From contig PDZS01000014.1 of NCBI GenBank assembly GCA_002753225.1, positions 1 through 64,000 of the forward strand: a stretch of DNA of 64,000 bases, given 5' to 3'. Origin of the DNA: Deltaproteobacteria bacterium YD0425bin51. Its GTDB lineage: Bacteria > Desulfobacterota > Desulfobacteria > Desulfobacterales > YD0425bin51. Position numbers and translations under genes: made by a program. The notes beneath the pieces are model-generated. The model was given only the letters and a program-made list of their open reading frames with translations, did not search any database and had not been told where the DNA came from. Positions 1-12,688 of this stretch are shown here, piece by piece; the stretch's first letter is position 1, and every line of letters starts with the position of its first letter.

Positions 1-3000
1 TAACCATAATCAATGATATTCTTTATTCACATAATCTATTGATAACAAGCCATCTTTCTTCTTTTGGATTTTTTGTATTTATATTTTCACAGGCATATCT
101 TCTTTCCACAAGATTTTCTATGGCATTTTCTTCTGTAGAAAAATTATCTGAAGACCTTGAGAGAAAAAATGTACAACTCTCTAAACTCGATAAGCTCAAA
201 GATGAATTCCTGTCGAATACTTCCCATGAACTGAGAACCCCGTTAAATGGTATTATCGGTATAACAGAATCTATAATGGATGGGGCTGCTGGAAGTGTTT
301 CAGATAAAGTCAAAGACAATCTATCCCTTGTAGTGCAAAGCGGTAAAAGACTTGCCAGCTTGGTCAACGATATTCTTGATTTTTCCAAACTGAAAAATAA
401 TGACATTCAGATTAAAAAAAGACCTGTGGATATCCATCAAATTATAGAGGTTGTTTTATTTCTTTCCCAACCGCTTATCCGGGGTAAATCTTTGAAACTC
501 CGAAATGAAGTGCCTCATGATATCCCTTTAGTCATTGGAGATGAAAACAGACTTCAGCAGATACTTTTTAATCTTATCGGGAATGCGATTAAGTTTACTG
601 ATCAAGGTACAGTTACCGTTACTGCACAAGTTAAGGATGGTAAACTTCAAATAAATGTATCCGACACTGGGATCGGGATTCCCATAAATAAATTTGAAGA
701 CATTTTTAAATCCTTTGAGCAGGTTGACGGATCAATTGAACGGGAATACGGTGGGACAGGTCTTGGATTATCAGTAACTAAAAGTCTGATTGAACTTCAT
801 GACGGGAAAATATGGCTAGAATCTGAATTAGGAAAAGGTACGACATTTAGTTTTACTTTGCCAATTACGGATGAGAGATCAGAACTTAAGTCTGATATAA
901 CCGATAGAATCCGATCCATTGAACTGGCTCATGATAATCAAGATGACAGACGTAAAACAAATCTTGGACCACCAGACGGTATAGAGCGAAGAAGCAACCA
1001 AAGAGGTATAAAAGTATTGGCAGTTGATGATGAACCAGTAAACCTTCAGGTAATAAGTAATTATCTTGTTATTACCGGAGTAAATATTGAGGTCGCTTAT
1101 TCTGGACAAGAAGCGCTTGAAAAAATTGATAAGATTCATCCAGATTTGATTTTGTTAGATATCATGATGCCGAAGATGAATGGCTATGAAACAGCTAAAC
1201 AGATTCGAAGTCTCTATTCAAAGGAAGAGCTTCCCATCATTTTTCTGACAGCTAAAAATCAGGTCAATGCTCTTTTAGATGGATTTTCTTCTGGTGGAAA
1301 CGATTATCTCACAAAGCCCATTTCTAAAGATGAGCTGACAGCCAGAATTAAGTTCCATGTTGATCTGACCAAGTCTCGAAAAGACCTGAAAAAAGCTTGC
1401 ATTGCACTGGATAAGCTTAATAAAGAGCTGGAGCAAAAGGTAGAAGAGCGTACAGAAGAATTGAAAATAGCTAAAGAGGCGGCTGAGAGTGCGACACAAT
1501 CCAAAAGTAGATTTTTAGCCAATATGAGCCATGAAATTCGTACGCCTATGAATGCTATTATTGGATTAACGGGTCTGGCAATGAAAACTGAACTAACCGA
1601 AAAACAGAGCGATTATCTGCACAAGATAAATATCTCTGCCAAAGCGTTATTATGCTTAATTAACGATATTCTGGATTTTTCCAAGATCGAAGCTGGAAAA
1701 TTGGATATCGAATCCACTGATTTTGATTTACATGAAGTTTTAGATAATGTTTCCAATGTGATTGGAATCAAAGCAGAAGAGAAGAATCTCGAGTTTCATA
1801 TAAAAGCTGAGAATAACGTGCCGCATGACTTAATTGGGGACCCTTTACGTTTAGGTCAGATCTTAATCAATCTATCTACTAACGCCATCAAGTTTACGCA
1901 TAAAGGTCATGTCCTTATTAACGTTGAACTTTTTGATGAATATGCGGAATTGCATGAAGTCATGTTAAAATTTTCAGTTTCTGATACTGGTATTGGGATG
2001 ACTCCTGAGCAGCAGGCAAAATTATTTCAATCATTTTCTCAGGCAGATACATCTACTACAAGAAAATATGGAGGTACAGGATTAGGACTTGCAATATGCA
2101 AGTATTTAGTTGAGCTCATGGGTGGGCAAGTTAATTTGCAGAGTGAGTTGGAACGAGGCAGCATATTTTCGTTTACCTTAAAATTTAAGAAGCTGTTAGA
2201 GGATAATAAAGATATTATAAAATCTTCTGTTTTAGACTCTGAATCTTTGAAAAAAATCAGAGGCGCAAAAATATTACTTGTTGAAGATAATGAAATCAAT
2301 CAGCAGGTTGCAAGAGAATTATTAGAAAGCGAAGGTTTTTTTATAACAGTTGCAAATAATGGTAAAGAGGCAGTTAGTTATGTCAAAAACTCCTATTTGG
2401 GAAATATGCCATTTGATATTGTGCTTATGGATATCCAGATGCCTGTTATGGACGGATATACAGCAACAAAAGAAATTAGGAATGAAGCATCTGATATTAA
2501 CGCAATACCCATAATTGCCATGACAGCCCATGCCATGAAAAGCGAGAAAGAAAAATGTTTACAGGCTGGTATGAACGATTATGTGACCAAGCCGATTGAT
2601 CCAAAGCGATTATTTTCGATTTTGGCAAACTGGATAAAGCAAGGAGAAAGGGAGATATTTGTACAGTCGGAAAATTCTGTAAATGAAATATATGACATCG
2701 AACTTCCAGAGAGTTTACCTGGAATAGATATAGCAAACGGACTAAAACGAATTGGAGGAAATAAAAATTTGTATATAAAACTATTAAAAGGATTGAACGA
2801 AAAATATCAGCATACAGGAAATGAAATTAAAGATGCATTGGAACGAAATGATATCCAATACATTGTTCGCATAGGTCATACCATGAAAGGAATTGCAGGA
2901 AATATAGGGACTGATCGCCTTGCAATGTCATCAAGAGATTTGGAATCTGTGGCAAAAGAAAACAGGATGGGAGTTATATCTGATTATATTGATAAGTTTG

Positions 3001-3329
3001 AGCAGTCGCTTAATGAGGTTCTAAAGTCAATCAAACAGGTAATATGTTTACTTCCTTTTAAATCAACCGAAGTTTCTATGGATGTAAAAGATATTGTTAA
3101 AATTGACTTGAATACGTTAACACCACTTTTAAATAAGCTTTATGCGCTTCTGGAACAAGGACAAGCTAAAGCCAAAGATGTTCTGGAATCAATTAAACCG
3201 CACTTGTCGCAGACTGAATTGAAAGGAGAGCTTGCTCAAATTGAATTTTTAATTAATGAGTATGAATTTGAGGAAGCTTTAGATCTTTTAACGGATATTA
3301 TGAATAAAATGGGTAACATTTTGAAATAA
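1..3329 (+). CDS. Hybrid sensor histidine kinase, 5' end outside window
   Basis: Membrane-sensor phosphorelay kinase whose N-terminus lies outside the window. The reading frame is open from base 3 and the first residues (TIINDIL...) align with the last membrane helices of the two paralogues downstream, so the TTG at 39 is not the start. Order seen: end of a 7TM region; HisKA with H at 225 (SHELRTP); HATPase_c with N, DTGIGIP and GGTGLGLS boxes; receiver 1 with phospho-Asp codon at 1158 (LLDIMMP); coiled coil; second HisKA with H at 1530 (SHEIRTP); second HATPase_c; receiver 2 with Asp at 2430 (LMDIQMP); Hpt with H at 2877 (GHTMKG). Two complete kinase cores in one chain is unusual; the two downstream paralogues have one. 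Probably co-transcribed with the next gene, 8 bp away. Confidence 0.93.
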   Translation, partial: TIINDILYSHNLLITSHLSSFGFFVFIFSQAYLLSTRFSMAFSSVEKLSEDLERKNVQLSKLDKLKDEFLSNTSHELRTPLNGIIGITESIMDGAAGSVSDKVKDNLSLVVQSGKRLASLVNDILDFSKLKNNDIQIKKRPVDIHQIIEVVLFLSQPLIRGKSLKLRNEVPHDIPLVIGDENRLQQILFNLIGNAIKFTDQGTVTVTAQVKDGKLQINVSDTGIGIPINKFEDIFKSFEQVDGSIEREYGGTGLGLSVTKSLIELHDGKIWLESELGKGTTFSFTLPITDERSELKSDITDRIRSIELAHDNQDDRRKTNLGPPDGIERRSNQRGIKVLAVDDEPVNLQVISNYLVITGVNIEVAYSGQEALEKIDKIHPDLILLDIMMPKMNGYETAKQIRSLYSKEELPIIFLTAKNQVNALLDGFSSGGNDYLTKPISKDELTARIKFHVDLTKSRKDLKKACIALDKLNKELEQKVEERTEELKIAKEAAESATQSKSRFLANMSHEIRTPMNAIIGLTGLAMKTELTEKQSDYLHKINISAKALLCLINDILDFSKIEAGKLDIESTDFDLHEVLDNVSNVIGIKAEEKNLEFHIKAENNVPHDLIGDPLRLGQILINLSTNAIKFTHKGHVLINVELFDEYAELHEVMLKFSVSDTGIGMTPEQQAKLFQSFSQADTSTTRKYGGTGLGLAICKYLVELMGGQVNLQSELERGSIFSFTLKFKKLLEDNKDIIKSSVLDSESLKKIRGAKILLVEDNEINQQVARELLESEGFFITVANNGKEAVSYVKNSYLGNMPFDIVLMDIQMPVMDGYTATKEIRNEASDINAIPIIAMTAHAMKSEKEKCLQAGMNDYVTKPIDPKRLFSILANWIKQGEREIFVQSENSVNEIYDIELPESLPGIDIANGLKRIGGNKNLYIKLLKGLNEKYQHTGNEIKDALERNDIQYIVRIGHTMKGIAGNIGTDRLAMSSRDLESVAKENRMGVISDYIDKFEQSLNEVLKSIKQVICLLPFKSTEVSMDVKDIVKIDLNTLTPLLNKLYALLEQGQAKAKDVLESIKPHLSQTELKGELAQIEFLINEYEFEEALDLLTDIMNKMGNILK

Positions 3330-3337
3330 TTATAAGT

Positions 3338-6300
3338 ATGAGATTAAGTATGAGATATTTATCGGCTTTTCTTTTGGTTATTCAAGTCATGTCTTTTGTA
3401 GCCTGCTCATCACAACATTCAAGAAAGACAGCACCTTCTGTCATAAACGGAATGTTAGACCTGAAAAATTGGAATTTTGAAACAGATGGTCCAGTCAAAC
3501 TAAATGGCGGATGGGAATTTTTCTGGAAAAAGCTCCTCATCCATGGCTTCTCAGATGATAAAAAATTAGAGAAGCGATCATTTATTATCAATGTTCCAGG
3601 GAGATGGAACAGACTTAATATAAATGGAGAAAAAACAGGTCCATATGGATATGCTACCTATCATCTCAGAATTTTATTAAAAGATAAAGATATACTTTTG
3701 GGTATCAAATTTCCTAATATCGGAACAGCCTATTCTGTCTATATCAATGGCAAAAAAATAACGTCAGTGGGGATTGCTGGAGAAACAAAGGAAACCTCTG
3801 TTCCAAAAATATTCCCACATATAGTCAGTTTTATAGCAGACAAAAATCAGCTTGATATTGATATCCATGTATCAAACTTTCACTACTATGAAGGAGGATT
3901 CTGGTCAGATATCCTGCTCGGCAGTGATCAGGATATAAAAAAAGTCAGAGAAAAAGAGATTACATTTGCAATGTTTTTATTTGGAAGCCTTTTTATTATG
4001 GGTTTATACCATTTAGGCCTTTTTACTTTACGAAGAAAAGATAAATCTCCTCTTTATTTTGGAATTTTATGCATATTGATTTCATTGAGAATAATAGTTA
4101 CGAATGAAAAATACTTATCTCACCTGATACCAGAATTAAGCTTTGATTCGCTCTATAAAATAGAATATGGAGTGTATTATATTGGCGTTACTATTTTTCT
4201 TATGTTTATTCAATCCATGTACGTAAAAGAATTTTCAATGCGAATGCTTAGAATTTCTCAATTCCTTGGCTTTTCTTTTATGGCGATCGTTTTATTAACC
4301 AAAGCAGCTATCTTTTCTTATACGCTACTGACATATAATATTATTACACTTATTTTAGCCTTATATGTTATGTATGTCATAGTATTGGCTTTTAAACGGA
4401 AAAGAGAAGGTGCTATGATATTTTTGATCGGTATGATGATTTTATTTTTTTCCATCATAAATGACATTTTGAATGCTAATAGTATTATTTATACAGGATA
4501 TGTTTTTCCTGTAGCATTTTTCATCTTTATTTTTTTCCAAGCCTATCTGCTTTCTCACAAATTTTCAAAAGCCTTCTTTTCTGTAGAAATGTTGTCAGAT
4601 GAATTAAAAATCAAATCAACAGATCTTGAGAATAAAAATACCCAGTTGAATTTGATTAATCAATCATTGATGGAATCGGAGGAGAAATATCGAGGACTGA
4701 TACATAATTTAAGAGTAGGTGTTTACAGAAACACCGGAGGACCAAAAGGGAAGTTTTTAAGCGCAAATTACGCTATAACTAAAATGTTTGAATATGATTC
4801 CATTGAAGAATTTATGAAAGTGAATGTTTCTGATTTATACCAGAATCCCTCAGAAAGAATAAAATTTGTTGAAAATATCATAAAAAATGGTTTTGTACAT
4901 GATATGGAATTACCATTAAAAAGAAAGAATGGATCATTTTTCTGGGCATCTGTAACTGCCAATGTAGAATATGATGAGAATAGACAGATAAAATGGATGG
5001 ACGGGATAATTGAAGATATTACCGATCGAAAACGCACACATGAACTGATATCAATTGCAAAAGAAGCAGCAATAGCTGCCACTCAAGCCAAAAGTGAATT
5101 TCTGGCAAATATGAGCCATGAAATCAGGACACCGATGAATGCAATTATCGGTCTGGCTAATCTGACAATTAAAACTGACTTAACGGCAAAACAGCGCGAT
5201 TATTTGAGTAAGATTAACGCTTCCGCTAAAGCTTTATTGGGTATTATCAACGATATTCTTGATTTTTCAAAAATAGAAGCCGGCAAACTGGAACTGGAGT
5301 CGGCTGAATTTGATCTCGAAGATGTTTTAGATAATGTTTCCAATATCATCAGCATCAAAACAGAGGAAAAGGGGCTTGAGTTATTGTTTGATATGGGTCA
5401 TGACGTGCCATGCGCCCTGATCGGAGATCCATTACGGCTGGGACAGATATTAATCAATTTGTCAACCAATGCCGTCAAATTTACAGACAAAGGGCATGTC
5501 CTGATCAAGGCAGATGTTTTGAATGCATCAGAAAATTCAAGCGAAGTGATGCTTAAATTTTCTGTTAAAGATACAGGCATCGGGATGACACTGGAACAAC
5601 AGTCAAGATTGTTTAGATCTTTTTCCCAGGCTGATACTTCAACTACGCGAAAGTTTGGCGGCACAGGGTTAGGACTCGTTATATGCAAGCATTTAGTGGA
5701 GATGATGGATGGTGAGATTGATGTAATCAGTGAACCAGGACGCGGCTCTGTTTTTTCATTTACGGCAAAATTTGAAAGGCCTCTTAAAGAAAAACAGAAA
5801 TTCTTTGATTGTCCATTTGATCTTCGCGGCATTAGGGTTTTAGTTACGGATGATAATTATGTTTCCCGCGAAATCCTTAAAGATGATCTTTCCTCATTAT
5901 CTTTCATCGTTGAAGAGGCGGCATCAGGAGAAGAAGCCATCAACATGATTAAAAAAGCATCTGAAACAGCTCCCTTTGATCTGGTTCTGATGGATTGGAA
6001 AATGCCAGACATGGATGGAATTGAAACAACAAAGCGAATCAAAGCAGATGTCCATCTTGCGCATATACCGGAGATTCTTATGGTTACTGCCTACAACAGA
6101 GAAGAAATATGCAGGGAGGCTGAAAAAACTGGTATCAATGGATTTCTGACAAAGCCTGTCAGCAGATCTTCTCTTTTTGACACCATTATGGAGATATTCG
6201 GGAAATCAGAAAACAGAAAGCAGTTTGATTCTGCCCATGAAACTTTAGAGATTGAAGGTTTTAATAAAATCAAAGGCGCTCGTATTTTACTGGTTGAAGA

Positions 6301-7354
6301 TAATGAGATCAATCAGCAGGTTGCAAGAGAACTGCTTGAGAATGAAGGGTTTTATGTCTTTATTGCCAATAATGGTATGGAAGCACTTGATATGGTCAAC
6401 AGTTTTTTTGCTGATAATAAGACATTAGATGCTGTACTGATGGACATCCAGATGCCAGTTATGGATGGATACACGGCAACTAAAGAAATCCGGAATTTAA
6501 GCTCCGGTGCAAAAGATATTCCCATCATCGCGATGACTGCCCATGCGTTTAAAAGTGAACGAGGCAAATGTATTAAGGGAGGGATGAATGATTATGTGAC
6601 AAAACCGATTGACCCTAAGTGGCTGTTTACAACTCTAGTAAAGTGGATTAAACCGGGAGAAAGGGATATCTTTGTTTCAGAAGAAAAAGATCAGAACAGT
6701 ATGAGAGATATCTACCTTCCAGCGAGACTGAAGAGAATTGATATTGAAAGGGGATTGAAGAGGATTGGAGGCAATCAAAAACTTTATCTGAAATTATTGA
6801 AAGGATTTCATGAGCAATATCAGCATTTGACAAGTGAACTGCAAAATGCTTTAAAAAAAGAGGATATGGACTTGATTGCTCGCTTGACCCATACTATGAA
6901 GGGAGTCGCCGGAAATCTTGGAGCAGATGGTCTTGAGGCAGCATCAAAATCGCTGGAATCTGCGGTAAAAGATAATCAGCCTATTGCTGATAATCTTATC
7001 CGTTTTGAAAAAGAGCTTAATGATGTGCTTGAGGCAGCTGTTCATGTTATTAAAATGAATATAGCCAGATTTAGCGCTGAAATTTCATCTCATGGGGAAA
7101 ATGTGCATCAACTAGATTTGAAATCATTAATTCCGCTTTTTACTGAATTGCATCAACTGCTGGAACAAGGTCAATCAAGGGCCAAAGATGTTTTAAAACA
7201 TATACAGGACTATTCATTAGAAAATGAAATCAAAGAATTGCTTTATAAAATTGAAAGGCTTATTGATGAATATGAATTTGAGGAAGCGTCGCAAGCTTTG
7301 GCAGATATAATAAAAGAGCTTAATAAAAAATTAATGATTCAAAAGGATATATAG
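3338..7354 (+). CDS. Hybrid sensor histidine kinase, 7TMR-DISM sensor, PAS, two receivers, Hpt
   Basis: 1338-residue sensor kinase. The N-terminus is hydrophobic and ends in FVAC at about residue 23, a possible but imperfect lipobox, followed by a periplasmic beta-rich region of the DISM extracellular type (to about residue 200) and about seven membrane segments (207-407). A PAS domain (about 450-565) precedes HisKA with H594 ([11 protein letters not shown]), HATPase_c ([14 protein letters not shown]), receiver 1 with D886 (LMDWKMP), receiver 2 with D1036 (LMDIQMP) and a C-terminal Hpt with H1185 (THTMKG). All phosphotransfer residues are present. Starts 8 bp after the previous paralogue and its stop overlaps the next start by one base. 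No DNA-binding output; the HD-GYP gene downstream is the likely partner (inference). Ligand unknown. Confidence 0.93.
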   Translation: MRLSMRYLSAFLLVIQVMSFVACSSQHSRKTAPSVINGMLDLKNWNFETDGPVKLNGGWEFFWKKLLIHGFSDDKKLEKRSFIINVPGRWNRLNINGEKTGPYGYATYHLRILLKDKDILLGIKFPNIGTAYSVYINGKKITSVGIAGETKETSVPKIFPHIVSFIADKNQLDIDIHVSNFHYYEGGFWSDILLGSDQDIKKVREKEITFAMFLFGSLFIMGLYHLGLFTLRRKDKSPLYFGILCILISLRIIVTNEKYLSHLIPELSFDSLYKIEYGVYYIGVTIFLMFIQSMYVKEFSMRMLRISQFLGFSFMAIVLLTKAAIFSYTLLTYNIITLILALYVMYVIVLAFKRKREGAMIFLIGMMILFFSIINDILNANSIIYTGYVFPVAFFIFIFFQAYLLSHKFSKAFFSVEMLSDELKIKSTDLENKNTQLNLINQSLMESEEKYRGLIHNLRVGVYRNTGGPKGKFLSANYAITKMFEYDSIEEFMKVNVSDLYQNPSERIKFVENIIKNGFVHDMELPLKRKNGSFFWASVTANVEYDENRQIKWMDGIIEDITDRKRTHELISIAKEAAIAATQAKSEFLANMSHEIRTPMNAIIGLANLTIKTDLTAKQRDYLSKINASAKALLGIINDILDFSKIEAGKLELESAEFDLEDVLDNVSNIISIKTEEKGLELLFDMGHDVPCALIGDPLRLGQILINLSTNAVKFTDKGHVLIKADVLNASENSSEVMLKFSVKDTGIGMTLEQQSRLFRSFSQADTSTTRKFGGTGLGLVICKHLVEMMDGEIDVISEPGRGSVFSFTAKFERPLKEKQKFFDCPFDLRGIRVLVTDDNYVSREILKDDLSSLSFIVEEAASGEEAINMIKKASETAPFDLVLMDWKMPDMDGIETTKRIKADVHLAHIPEILMVTAYNREEICREAEKTGINGFLTKPVSRSSLFDTIMEIFGKSENRKQFDSAHETLEIEGFNKIKGARILLVEDNEINQQVARELLENEGFYVFIANNGMEALDMVNSFFADNKTLDAVLMDIQMPVMDGYTATKEIRNLSSGAKDIPIIAMTAHAFKSERGKCIKGGMNDYVTKPIDPKWLFTTLVKWIKPGERDIFVSEEKDQNSMRDIYLPARLKRIDIERGLKRIGGNQKLYLKLLKGFHEQYQHLTSELQNALKKEDMDLIARLTHTMKGVAGNLGADGLEAASKSLESAVKDNQPIADNLIRFEKELNDVLEAAVHVIKMNIARFSAEISSHGENVHQLDLKSLIPLFTELHQLLEQGQSRAKDVLKHIQDYSLENEIKELLYKIERLIDEYEFEEASQALADIIKELNKKLMIQKDI

Positions 7355-10300
7355 TGACTCGAAGATATATGATATTTTTCATTCTATTTTTGTTTATGAT
7401 AACAGGCTGTGAGTTTAGCAATTCATCCAGACCAAAAGCAGTTAAAGGCATTTTAGACTTAAGAAATTGGGATTTTGCTAAAGATGGTATCATTGATCTT
7501 AATGGTGAATGGGAGTTTTACTGGGAGAAATTATTAACTCCAGAATATTTCATAAAAAATGATGCGGCTGCGAAAACCGGTTTTATTTCTGTACCCGGAG
7601 TATGGAATGGCTATAAGGATAATGGGAAAAAACTTTCAGGATATGGATTTGCCACTTATCGTCTTATTATATTATCAGGACATAAAAACAAAGCACTTTG
7701 TCTTTATGTCCCAACAATAGCAACAAATTTTATTCTTTATGTAAATGGTAAAAAGTTGAGTCAGGTTGGAATCGTAGGGAAAAATAAAGAATCAGCAGTC
7801 CCGGCATATCGTCCTCATGCAAAAATTTTCCTATCAGAAAATGGGAAGATCGAGATCATTCTTCAAGTATCTAACTTTCATTATCGTAAAGGCGGGGCAT
7901 GGTATGCCATTCAAATGGGTGAAGAAGATGATGTCAGGGATATAAGAGAAAAAAATCTTGTTTTTAACTATATTTTATTTGGCAGCCTTATCATAATGGG
8001 GATATATCATTTGAGTCTCTACTTACTAAGAAAAAAAGACGTGTCTCCATTATATTTTGGTTTATTTTCCTTCTGTATTTGTCTTAGAATTCTATTCACT
8101 GATCAATATTATATATCATATTTATTTCCAATAATTCCTTTCGAATTAACAATTAAATTTGAATATTTGGGATTTTATTTAGCAACTTTATACGGCTCAA
8201 AGTTTATTCAATATCTTTTCCCAAGTGAATTTCCACCTAAATTATTGTATCTTATTGAAATTATTATATTCATTTTTATAGGGATCGTCATTCTTACACA
8301 TACCAAAATTTATACTAATACCATCCTAATATTTGAATTATTCACAATGATTCTAATCGCATATGGCTTATATGTAATTATTTTATCAATATTTCGAAAG
8401 CGTGAAGGGGCAATAGTAATTTTTTCAGGGTTTTCTGTCTTATTTATTACGACTATAAATGACGTTTTAGTGAGTCAACATGTTATTAGTTCAATTTATT
8501 TATCCCAGTTTGGTTTTTTTATTTTCATTTTTTCACAGTCATTTCTGCTAGCTATTCGTTTTTCAAAAGCCTTTGTCTCTGTTGAAAAGTTATCCATAGA
8601 TCTTGATAATCAAAACAAAGAACTTGAAGAAAAAGTATATCTCCGCACACATGAATTAAATCAATCCCTTCAAGCCATGCAGGAAGCTAAAGATATTGCT
8701 GAAAAAGCCACACAGGCTAAAGGAGAATTTCTGGCAAATATGAGTCATGAAATCAGAACGCCTATGAATGCCATTATCGGTCTGACAAATCTGACAATCA
8801 AAACTGACCTGACAGCAAAGCAGAGCGATTATTTAAGCAAGATCAACGCTTCCGCCAAAGCTTTATTGGGTATTATTAACGATATTCTTGATTTTTCAAA
8901 AATAGAAGCTGGCAAACTGGAACTGGAATCGGCTGAATTTGATCTCAAAGATGTTTTAGATAATGTTTCAAATATCATCAGCATCAAAACAGAGGAAAAG
9001 AGGCTTGAATTATCGTTTGATATTGGACTTGACGTGCCCTGCGCTCTTATCGGGGATCCTCTACGGCTGGGTCAGATATTGATCAATCTGTCAACCAATG
9101 CCGTCAAATTTACAGACAAAGGGCATGTTCTGATCAAGGCAGATGTTTTAAATACATCAGATATTTCAAGCGAAGTGATGCTTAAATTTTCTGTTGAAGA
9201 TACAGGTATCGGAATGACAATGGAACAACAGTCAAGATTGTTCAGATCTTTTTCTCAGGCTGATAATTCTACTACTCGAAAGTTTGGCGGTACAGGGTTA
9301 GGGCTTGTTATATGCAAGCATTTAGTGGAGATGATGAATGGAGAGATTGATGTCATAAGTGAACTAGGACGCGGCTCTGTTTTTTCATTTACGGCAAAAT
9401 TTGAAAGACAGCGTAAAGAAAAACAGAAATTGTTTGATTGTTCTTTGAATCATGCCCATGAAACTTTAGAAATTGAAGATTTTAATAAAATCAAAGGAGC
9501 TCGTATTTTACTGGTTGAGGATAATGAGATCAATCAGCAGGTTGCAAGGGAATTGATGGAAAATGAAGGTTTTTATGTCTTTATTGCCAATAATGGCATG
9601 GAGGCTGTTGATATGGTAAGCAGTTTTTTTGCTGAGAATAAAAAGTTGGATGCTGTACTGATGGATATCCAGATGCCAGTTATGGATGGATACACAGCGA
9701 CTAAAGAAATTAGGAATTTAAGCTCCAGTGCAAAAGACATCCCCATCATTGCAATGACTGCCCATGCGTTTAAAAGTGAACGCGACAAATGTATCAAGGG
9801 AGGGATGAATGATTATGTTACAAAACCGATTGACCCTAAACGCCTGTTTACAACTCTTGTAAAGTGGGTTAAACAGGAGGAAAGGAATATTTTTGTTTCA
9901 GAAGAAAAAGGTAAGGACAGGATTAGTAATGTTCACCTGCCAAAGAGACTGATAGGAATTGATATTGAAAGCGGAGTGAAGCGGATTGGAGGCAATCAAA
10001 AACTGTATCTGAAATTATTGAAAGGATTTCATGAGAAGTATCAGCATTTGACAAGTGAACTGCAAAATGCTTTAAAAAGAAAGGATATGGAGTTGATTGC
10101 GCGCTTAACCCATACCCTGAAAGGAGTTGCCGGAAATCTAGGAGCAGATGGGCTTGCGGCGGCATCAAAATCGCTGGAATATGCGGTAAAAGAGAATCAG
10201 CCTATTGCTGATAATCTTAGTCGTTTTGAAAAAGAGCTTAATGATGTGCTTGAGGCGGCTGTTCATGTTATTAAACTGAATCTAGCCAGATTTAGCGCTG

Positions 10301-10542
10301 AAATTTCATCTCGTGAGGAAAATGTTTCTCGAGTGGATTTGAAATCATTAATGCCTATGTTTAACGAATTGCATCAACTTCTGGAACAAGGTCAATCAAG
10401 GGCTAAAGATATTTTAAAACAGATACAGGAGTATTCATTGGAAAATGAAATTAAAGAATTGCTTTATAAAATAGAAGGACTTATTGATGAATATGAGTTT
10501 GAGGAAGCGTCAAAAGTACTTAAAGATTATTTAAACATTTAA
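7354..10542 (+). CDS. Hybrid sensor histidine kinase, 7TMR-DISM sensor, one receiver, Hpt
   Basis: 1062-residue paralogue of the preceding gene. A GTG start overlaps the previous TAG by one base, with AAGGAT just upstream. The N-terminus has a better lipobox (MITGC), then a DISM-like periplasmic domain, about seven membrane segments, a short coiled coil, HisKA with H465, HATPase_c, a single receiver with D771 (LMDIQMP) and Hpt with H920 (THTLKG). It lacks the PAS domain and the first receiver of its neighbour. The kinase, receiver and Hpt parts are nearly identical to that neighbour while the sensor halves differ strongly, so they should share a phosphotransfer partner but sense different signals. 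Confidence 0.93.
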   Translation: MTRRYMIFFILFLFMITGCEFSNSSRPKAVKGILDLRNWDFAKDGIIDLNGEWEFYWEKLLTPEYFIKNDAAAKTGFISVPGVWNGYKDNGKKLSGYGFATYRLIILSGHKNKALCLYVPTIATNFILYVNGKKLSQVGIVGKNKESAVPAYRPHAKIFLSENGKIEIILQVSNFHYRKGGAWYAIQMGEEDDVRDIREKNLVFNYILFGSLIIMGIYHLSLYLLRKKDVSPLYFGLFSFCICLRILFTDQYYISYLFPIIPFELTIKFEYLGFYLATLYGSKFIQYLFPSEFPPKLLYLIEIIIFIFIGIVILTHTKIYTNTILIFELFTMILIAYGLYVIILSIFRKREGAIVIFSGFSVLFITTINDVLVSQHVISSIYLSQFGFFIFIFSQSFLLAIRFSKAFVSVEKLSIDLDNQNKELEEKVYLRTHELNQSLQAMQEAKDIAEKATQAKGEFLANMSHEIRTPMNAIIGLTNLTIKTDLTAKQSDYLSKINASAKALLGIINDILDFSKIEAGKLELESAEFDLKDVLDNVSNIISIKTEEKRLELSFDIGLDVPCALIGDPLRLGQILINLSTNAVKFTDKGHVLIKADVLNTSDISSEVMLKFSVEDTGIGMTMEQQSRLFRSFSQADNSTTRKFGGTGLGLVICKHLVEMMNGEIDVISELGRGSVFSFTAKFERQRKEKQKLFDCSLNHAHETLEIEDFNKIKGARILLVEDNEINQQVARELMENEGFYVFIANNGMEAVDMVSSFFAENKKLDAVLMDIQMPVMDGYTATKEIRNLSSSAKDIPIIAMTAHAFKSERDKCIKGGMNDYVTKPIDPKRLFTTLVKWVKQEERNIFVSEEKGKDRISNVHLPKRLIGIDIESGVKRIGGNQKLYLKLLKGFHEKYQHLTSELQNALKRKDMELIARLTHTLKGVAGNLGADGLAAASKSLEYAVKENQPIADNLSRFEKELNDVLEAAVHVIKLNLARFSAEISSREENVSRVDLKSLMPMFNELHQLLEQGQSRAKDILKQIQEYSLENEIKELLYKIEGLIDEYEFEEASKVLKDYLNI

Positions 10543-10558
10543 ATAGAAAGTGTGTAAC

Positions 10559-11620
10559 ATGAATATTGAAAAGAAAAAGATTTTGATCGTCGATGATGAA
10601 CGATTTAATATTGATATTTTAATTGATACACTTAAAGATTATGAAACGATCATTGCTAAAAGCGGAGAACAGGCATTTAAGCGGCTGGATAAAATTTTAC
10701 CGGATCTCATCCTGCTGGATATAATGATGCCGGAAATGGATGGGTATGAGGTACTGAAACGACTGAAAGCGGAAGATCGAACAACTCACATTCCCGTAAT
10801 CTTTATTACGGCAATGAATGAAGCTGGGGATGAAACTAAAGGGCTTGAGATCGGAGCCATTGATTATATTGCCAAACCAATCAGCCCCCCGATTGTACGG
10901 GCAAGGGTTAAAAATCACCTGACATTGAAAAATTACAGGGATCATCTGGAAGAGCTTGTGAAAAAGCGTACAGAACAACTTCTCATGACCCAGGATGTTG
11001 CTATTCAAAGTATGGGAGTATTGGCTGAATACAGAGACTCTGATACTGGTATGCACATTAAACGGACACAAAATTATATTAAAATATTGACTGCATATTT
11101 GAAACATCATCCTAAATTTCAAAATTTTCTGGATGATCAAACTATCGAATTGCTTTATAAATCTGCACCATTGCATGATATTGGAAAAGTGGGGATTCCG
11201 GATCATATTCTTTTAAAACCAGGAAAACTGACACCTTCAGAATTTGATGAGATGAAAAAACATACTGTTTATGGCAGGGACGCCATCATGGCATGTGAAA
11301 AACAGATTGGAAGTGAGTCTTTCTTGCGATATGCTAGGGAAATAGCATATTCGCATCATGAAAAATGGGATGGCTCTGGCTATCCATTGGGACAAAAGGA
11401 AGATAAGATTCCGATATCCGGAAGAATAATGGCCATCGCTGATGTTTATGATGCTCTGATCTCTAAACGGGTTTACAAACCGGCATTTTCACATGATCAA
11501 GCTGTTGCCATCATAAAAGAAGGCAGAGGTACCCATTTTGATCCTGATATAGTTGATGTCTTTCTAAAAATCGAAGAAAAGTTCCGCCAGATTGCCTCTG
11601 AATTTCCTGATTTGGAATGA
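10559..11620 (+). CDS. Response regulator with HD-GYP phosphodiesterase domain
   Basis: 353-residue two-domain response regulator of the RpfG type. The receiver has VDDE near the N-terminus, D54 (LLDIMMP) and a KP loop; a linker helix leads to an HD domain with H206-D207 (HDIGKVGIPD) and the HHEKWDGSGYP motif defining HD-GYP enzymes, which hydrolyse cyclic-di-GMP. ATG at 10559 is preferred over an in-frame GTG at 10550 because GAAAG lies about 8 bp upstream of it and the receiver begins directly afterwards. It ends the run of three hybrid kinases and is the only protein there with an output domain, making it the natural acceptor from their Hpt domains (inference). Confidence 0.93.
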   Translation: MNIEKKKILIVDDERFNIDILIDTLKDYETIIAKSGEQAFKRLDKILPDLILLDIMMPEMDGYEVLKRLKAEDRTTHIPVIFITAMNEAGDETKGLEIGAIDYIAKPISPPIVRARVKNHLTLKNYRDHLEELVKKRTEQLLMTQDVAIQSMGVLAEYRDSDTGMHIKRTQNYIKILTAYLKHHPKFQNFLDDQTIELLYKSAPLHDIGKVGIPDHILLKPGKLTPSEFDEMKKHTVYGRDAIMACEKQIGSESFLRYAREIAYSHHEKWDGSGYPLGQKEDKIPISGRIMAIADVYDALISKRVYKPAFSHDQAVAIIKEGRGTHFDPDIVDVFLKIEEKFRQIASEFPDLE

Positions 11621-11991
11621 AATGGTCATCAAATTTTTTAAGACCTATTTCTCGATGTTCAAGTTTTTTTTATTTATGATGTGGTGAGGATATGAAAAAG
11701 TGGTTGAGTCAATTATTAGAACTCTGGGTTTTGAATCTTCAAATCCCTTCATCGGTCTAAAAGTTGGCCAACCACCATTGGATAATATATGTAATTTTTG
11801 AACTAAAGTCACTAAAAAGGTCAGAGCAATTGCATCAAAAAAATAAGATAATATTTTTAACGGTATGAATGTACAAAATCTTCTAAGGTGATTTTGTACA
11901 TTAAAATTACCGATACCAATTCATTAAGTGGGTCGAATTATTATGTCCCATTTCGGTAGCGATATATTTCGCTCTAAAACTGATTTGCTGT
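11621..11991. other. Gene-free interval between convergent genes
   Basis: 371 bases between the + strand HD-GYP gene and the minus-strand deaminase. No convincing coding sequence was found; a 22-codon ATG frame at 11692 has no supporting ribosome site or recognisable product. The only clear structure is the strong hairpin at 11861-11912, listed separately. The interval may be the remnant of a lost gene. Confidence 0.6.
11861..11912. terminator. Long hairpin between convergent genes, possible terminator
   Basis: Perfect 13-base arms (11868-11880, AATGTACAAAATC, and 11890-11902) around a 9-base loop. After a small internal bulge CGGTA (11861-11865) pairs with TACCG (11908-11912). It sits between two genes transcribed toward each other, which suits a bidirectional terminator, but there is no clean T-tract, so a small mobile palindrome or other RNA structure remains possible. 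Confidence 0.5.
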
Positions 11992-12642
11992 CTATTCTTT
12001 TTTCAAATATTCATCCAAAATTTTGGATGAATATTTGAATGTTTCATTTGCGATATCTCTTAGCTCAGGAGAGCATTGAGCCTGATCATAAATTCTTCCA
12101 CGTGCAATTTCTTGCCATATAGAAGGAAGATTCTTAAAAAGATGAACCATTCCCCCGTATTGATCTGGAGCCAAATAATAAACCTTTTGCACTCCACTAG
12201 TAATAATGCGAGCCAAGCACATAGGGCAAGGCTCAAGAGAAGTGTATAAAATAAGTCCATCCACTTTGGATCCTTGTGTTTTGATTCTATTTTCATAGCC
12301 AGTAAGTGTATCCATTTCCGCGTGCATATCGCTTCGGAAATATGGTTTGAATATGCGGTTGTGCCCTCGCTGAATAACTTCTCCATTTTTTTTATTAACT
12401 AGGCATGCTCCAATTCCATAATTCCCTTCTTTAGCAGCGGCTATAGCTTCCTGCAAGGTAACCAATGCAGCTTTGTCGTCCACATATTTCGGATCTGGTT
12501 TGAATAATGCGATCCTTTTTTCTAATTTGTCCAAAGAGGTTAAGGCCTTTGTTTCATCTGCGTTCAATAGCATTTTGCCAAAAAATAATAACAACACCAA
12601 AAAAACAAATATTATAACTACTGAAAAAGATTTGCGAATCAT
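11992..12642 (-). CDS. Membrane-anchored or exported CMP/dCMP-type deaminase
   Basis: 216-residue zinc-dependent deaminase of the cytidine/deoxycytidylate/guanine deaminase superfamily. The zinc and catalytic signature is complete: H107-A-E109 followed by P138-C139-P140-M141-C142. These enzymes are normally cytosolic and begin close to the domain; here about 27 N-terminal residues form a strongly hydrophobic segment (residues 7-22) after MIRKS, reading as a signal anchor or uncleaved signal peptide. ATG with AAGGAG upstream supports this start, so the segment is probably real. The substrate cannot be assigned; guanine deaminase-like or nucleoside deaminase are the closest guesses. Confidence 0.85.
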   Translation of the reverse strand: MIRKSFSVVIIFVFLVLLLFFGKMLLNADETKALTSLDKLEKRIALFKPDPKYVDDKAALVTLQEAIAAAKEGNYGIGACLVNKKNGEVIQRGHNRIFKPYFRSDMHAEMDTLTGYENRIKTQGSKVDGLILYTSLEPCPMCLARIITSGVQKVYYLAPDQYGGMVHLFKNLPSIWQEIARGRIYDQAQCSPELRDIANETFKYSSKILDEYLKKE

Positions 12643-12688
12643 GTTAATACTCCTTTAAAGCTAACTGTTTACTTCTATTTATATATCC

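Noticed and set aside
5398..5832. 144-codon minus-strand frame inside a hybrid kinase
   Set aside because: Lies over the conserved HATPase_c region of the kinase; related shadow frames recur in each paralogue, as expected from conserved codons.
10697..11206. 169-codon minus-strand frame inside the HD-GYP gene
   Set aside because: Entirely contained in a well-supported receiver/HD-GYP gene, with no recognisable domain; a shadow frame.
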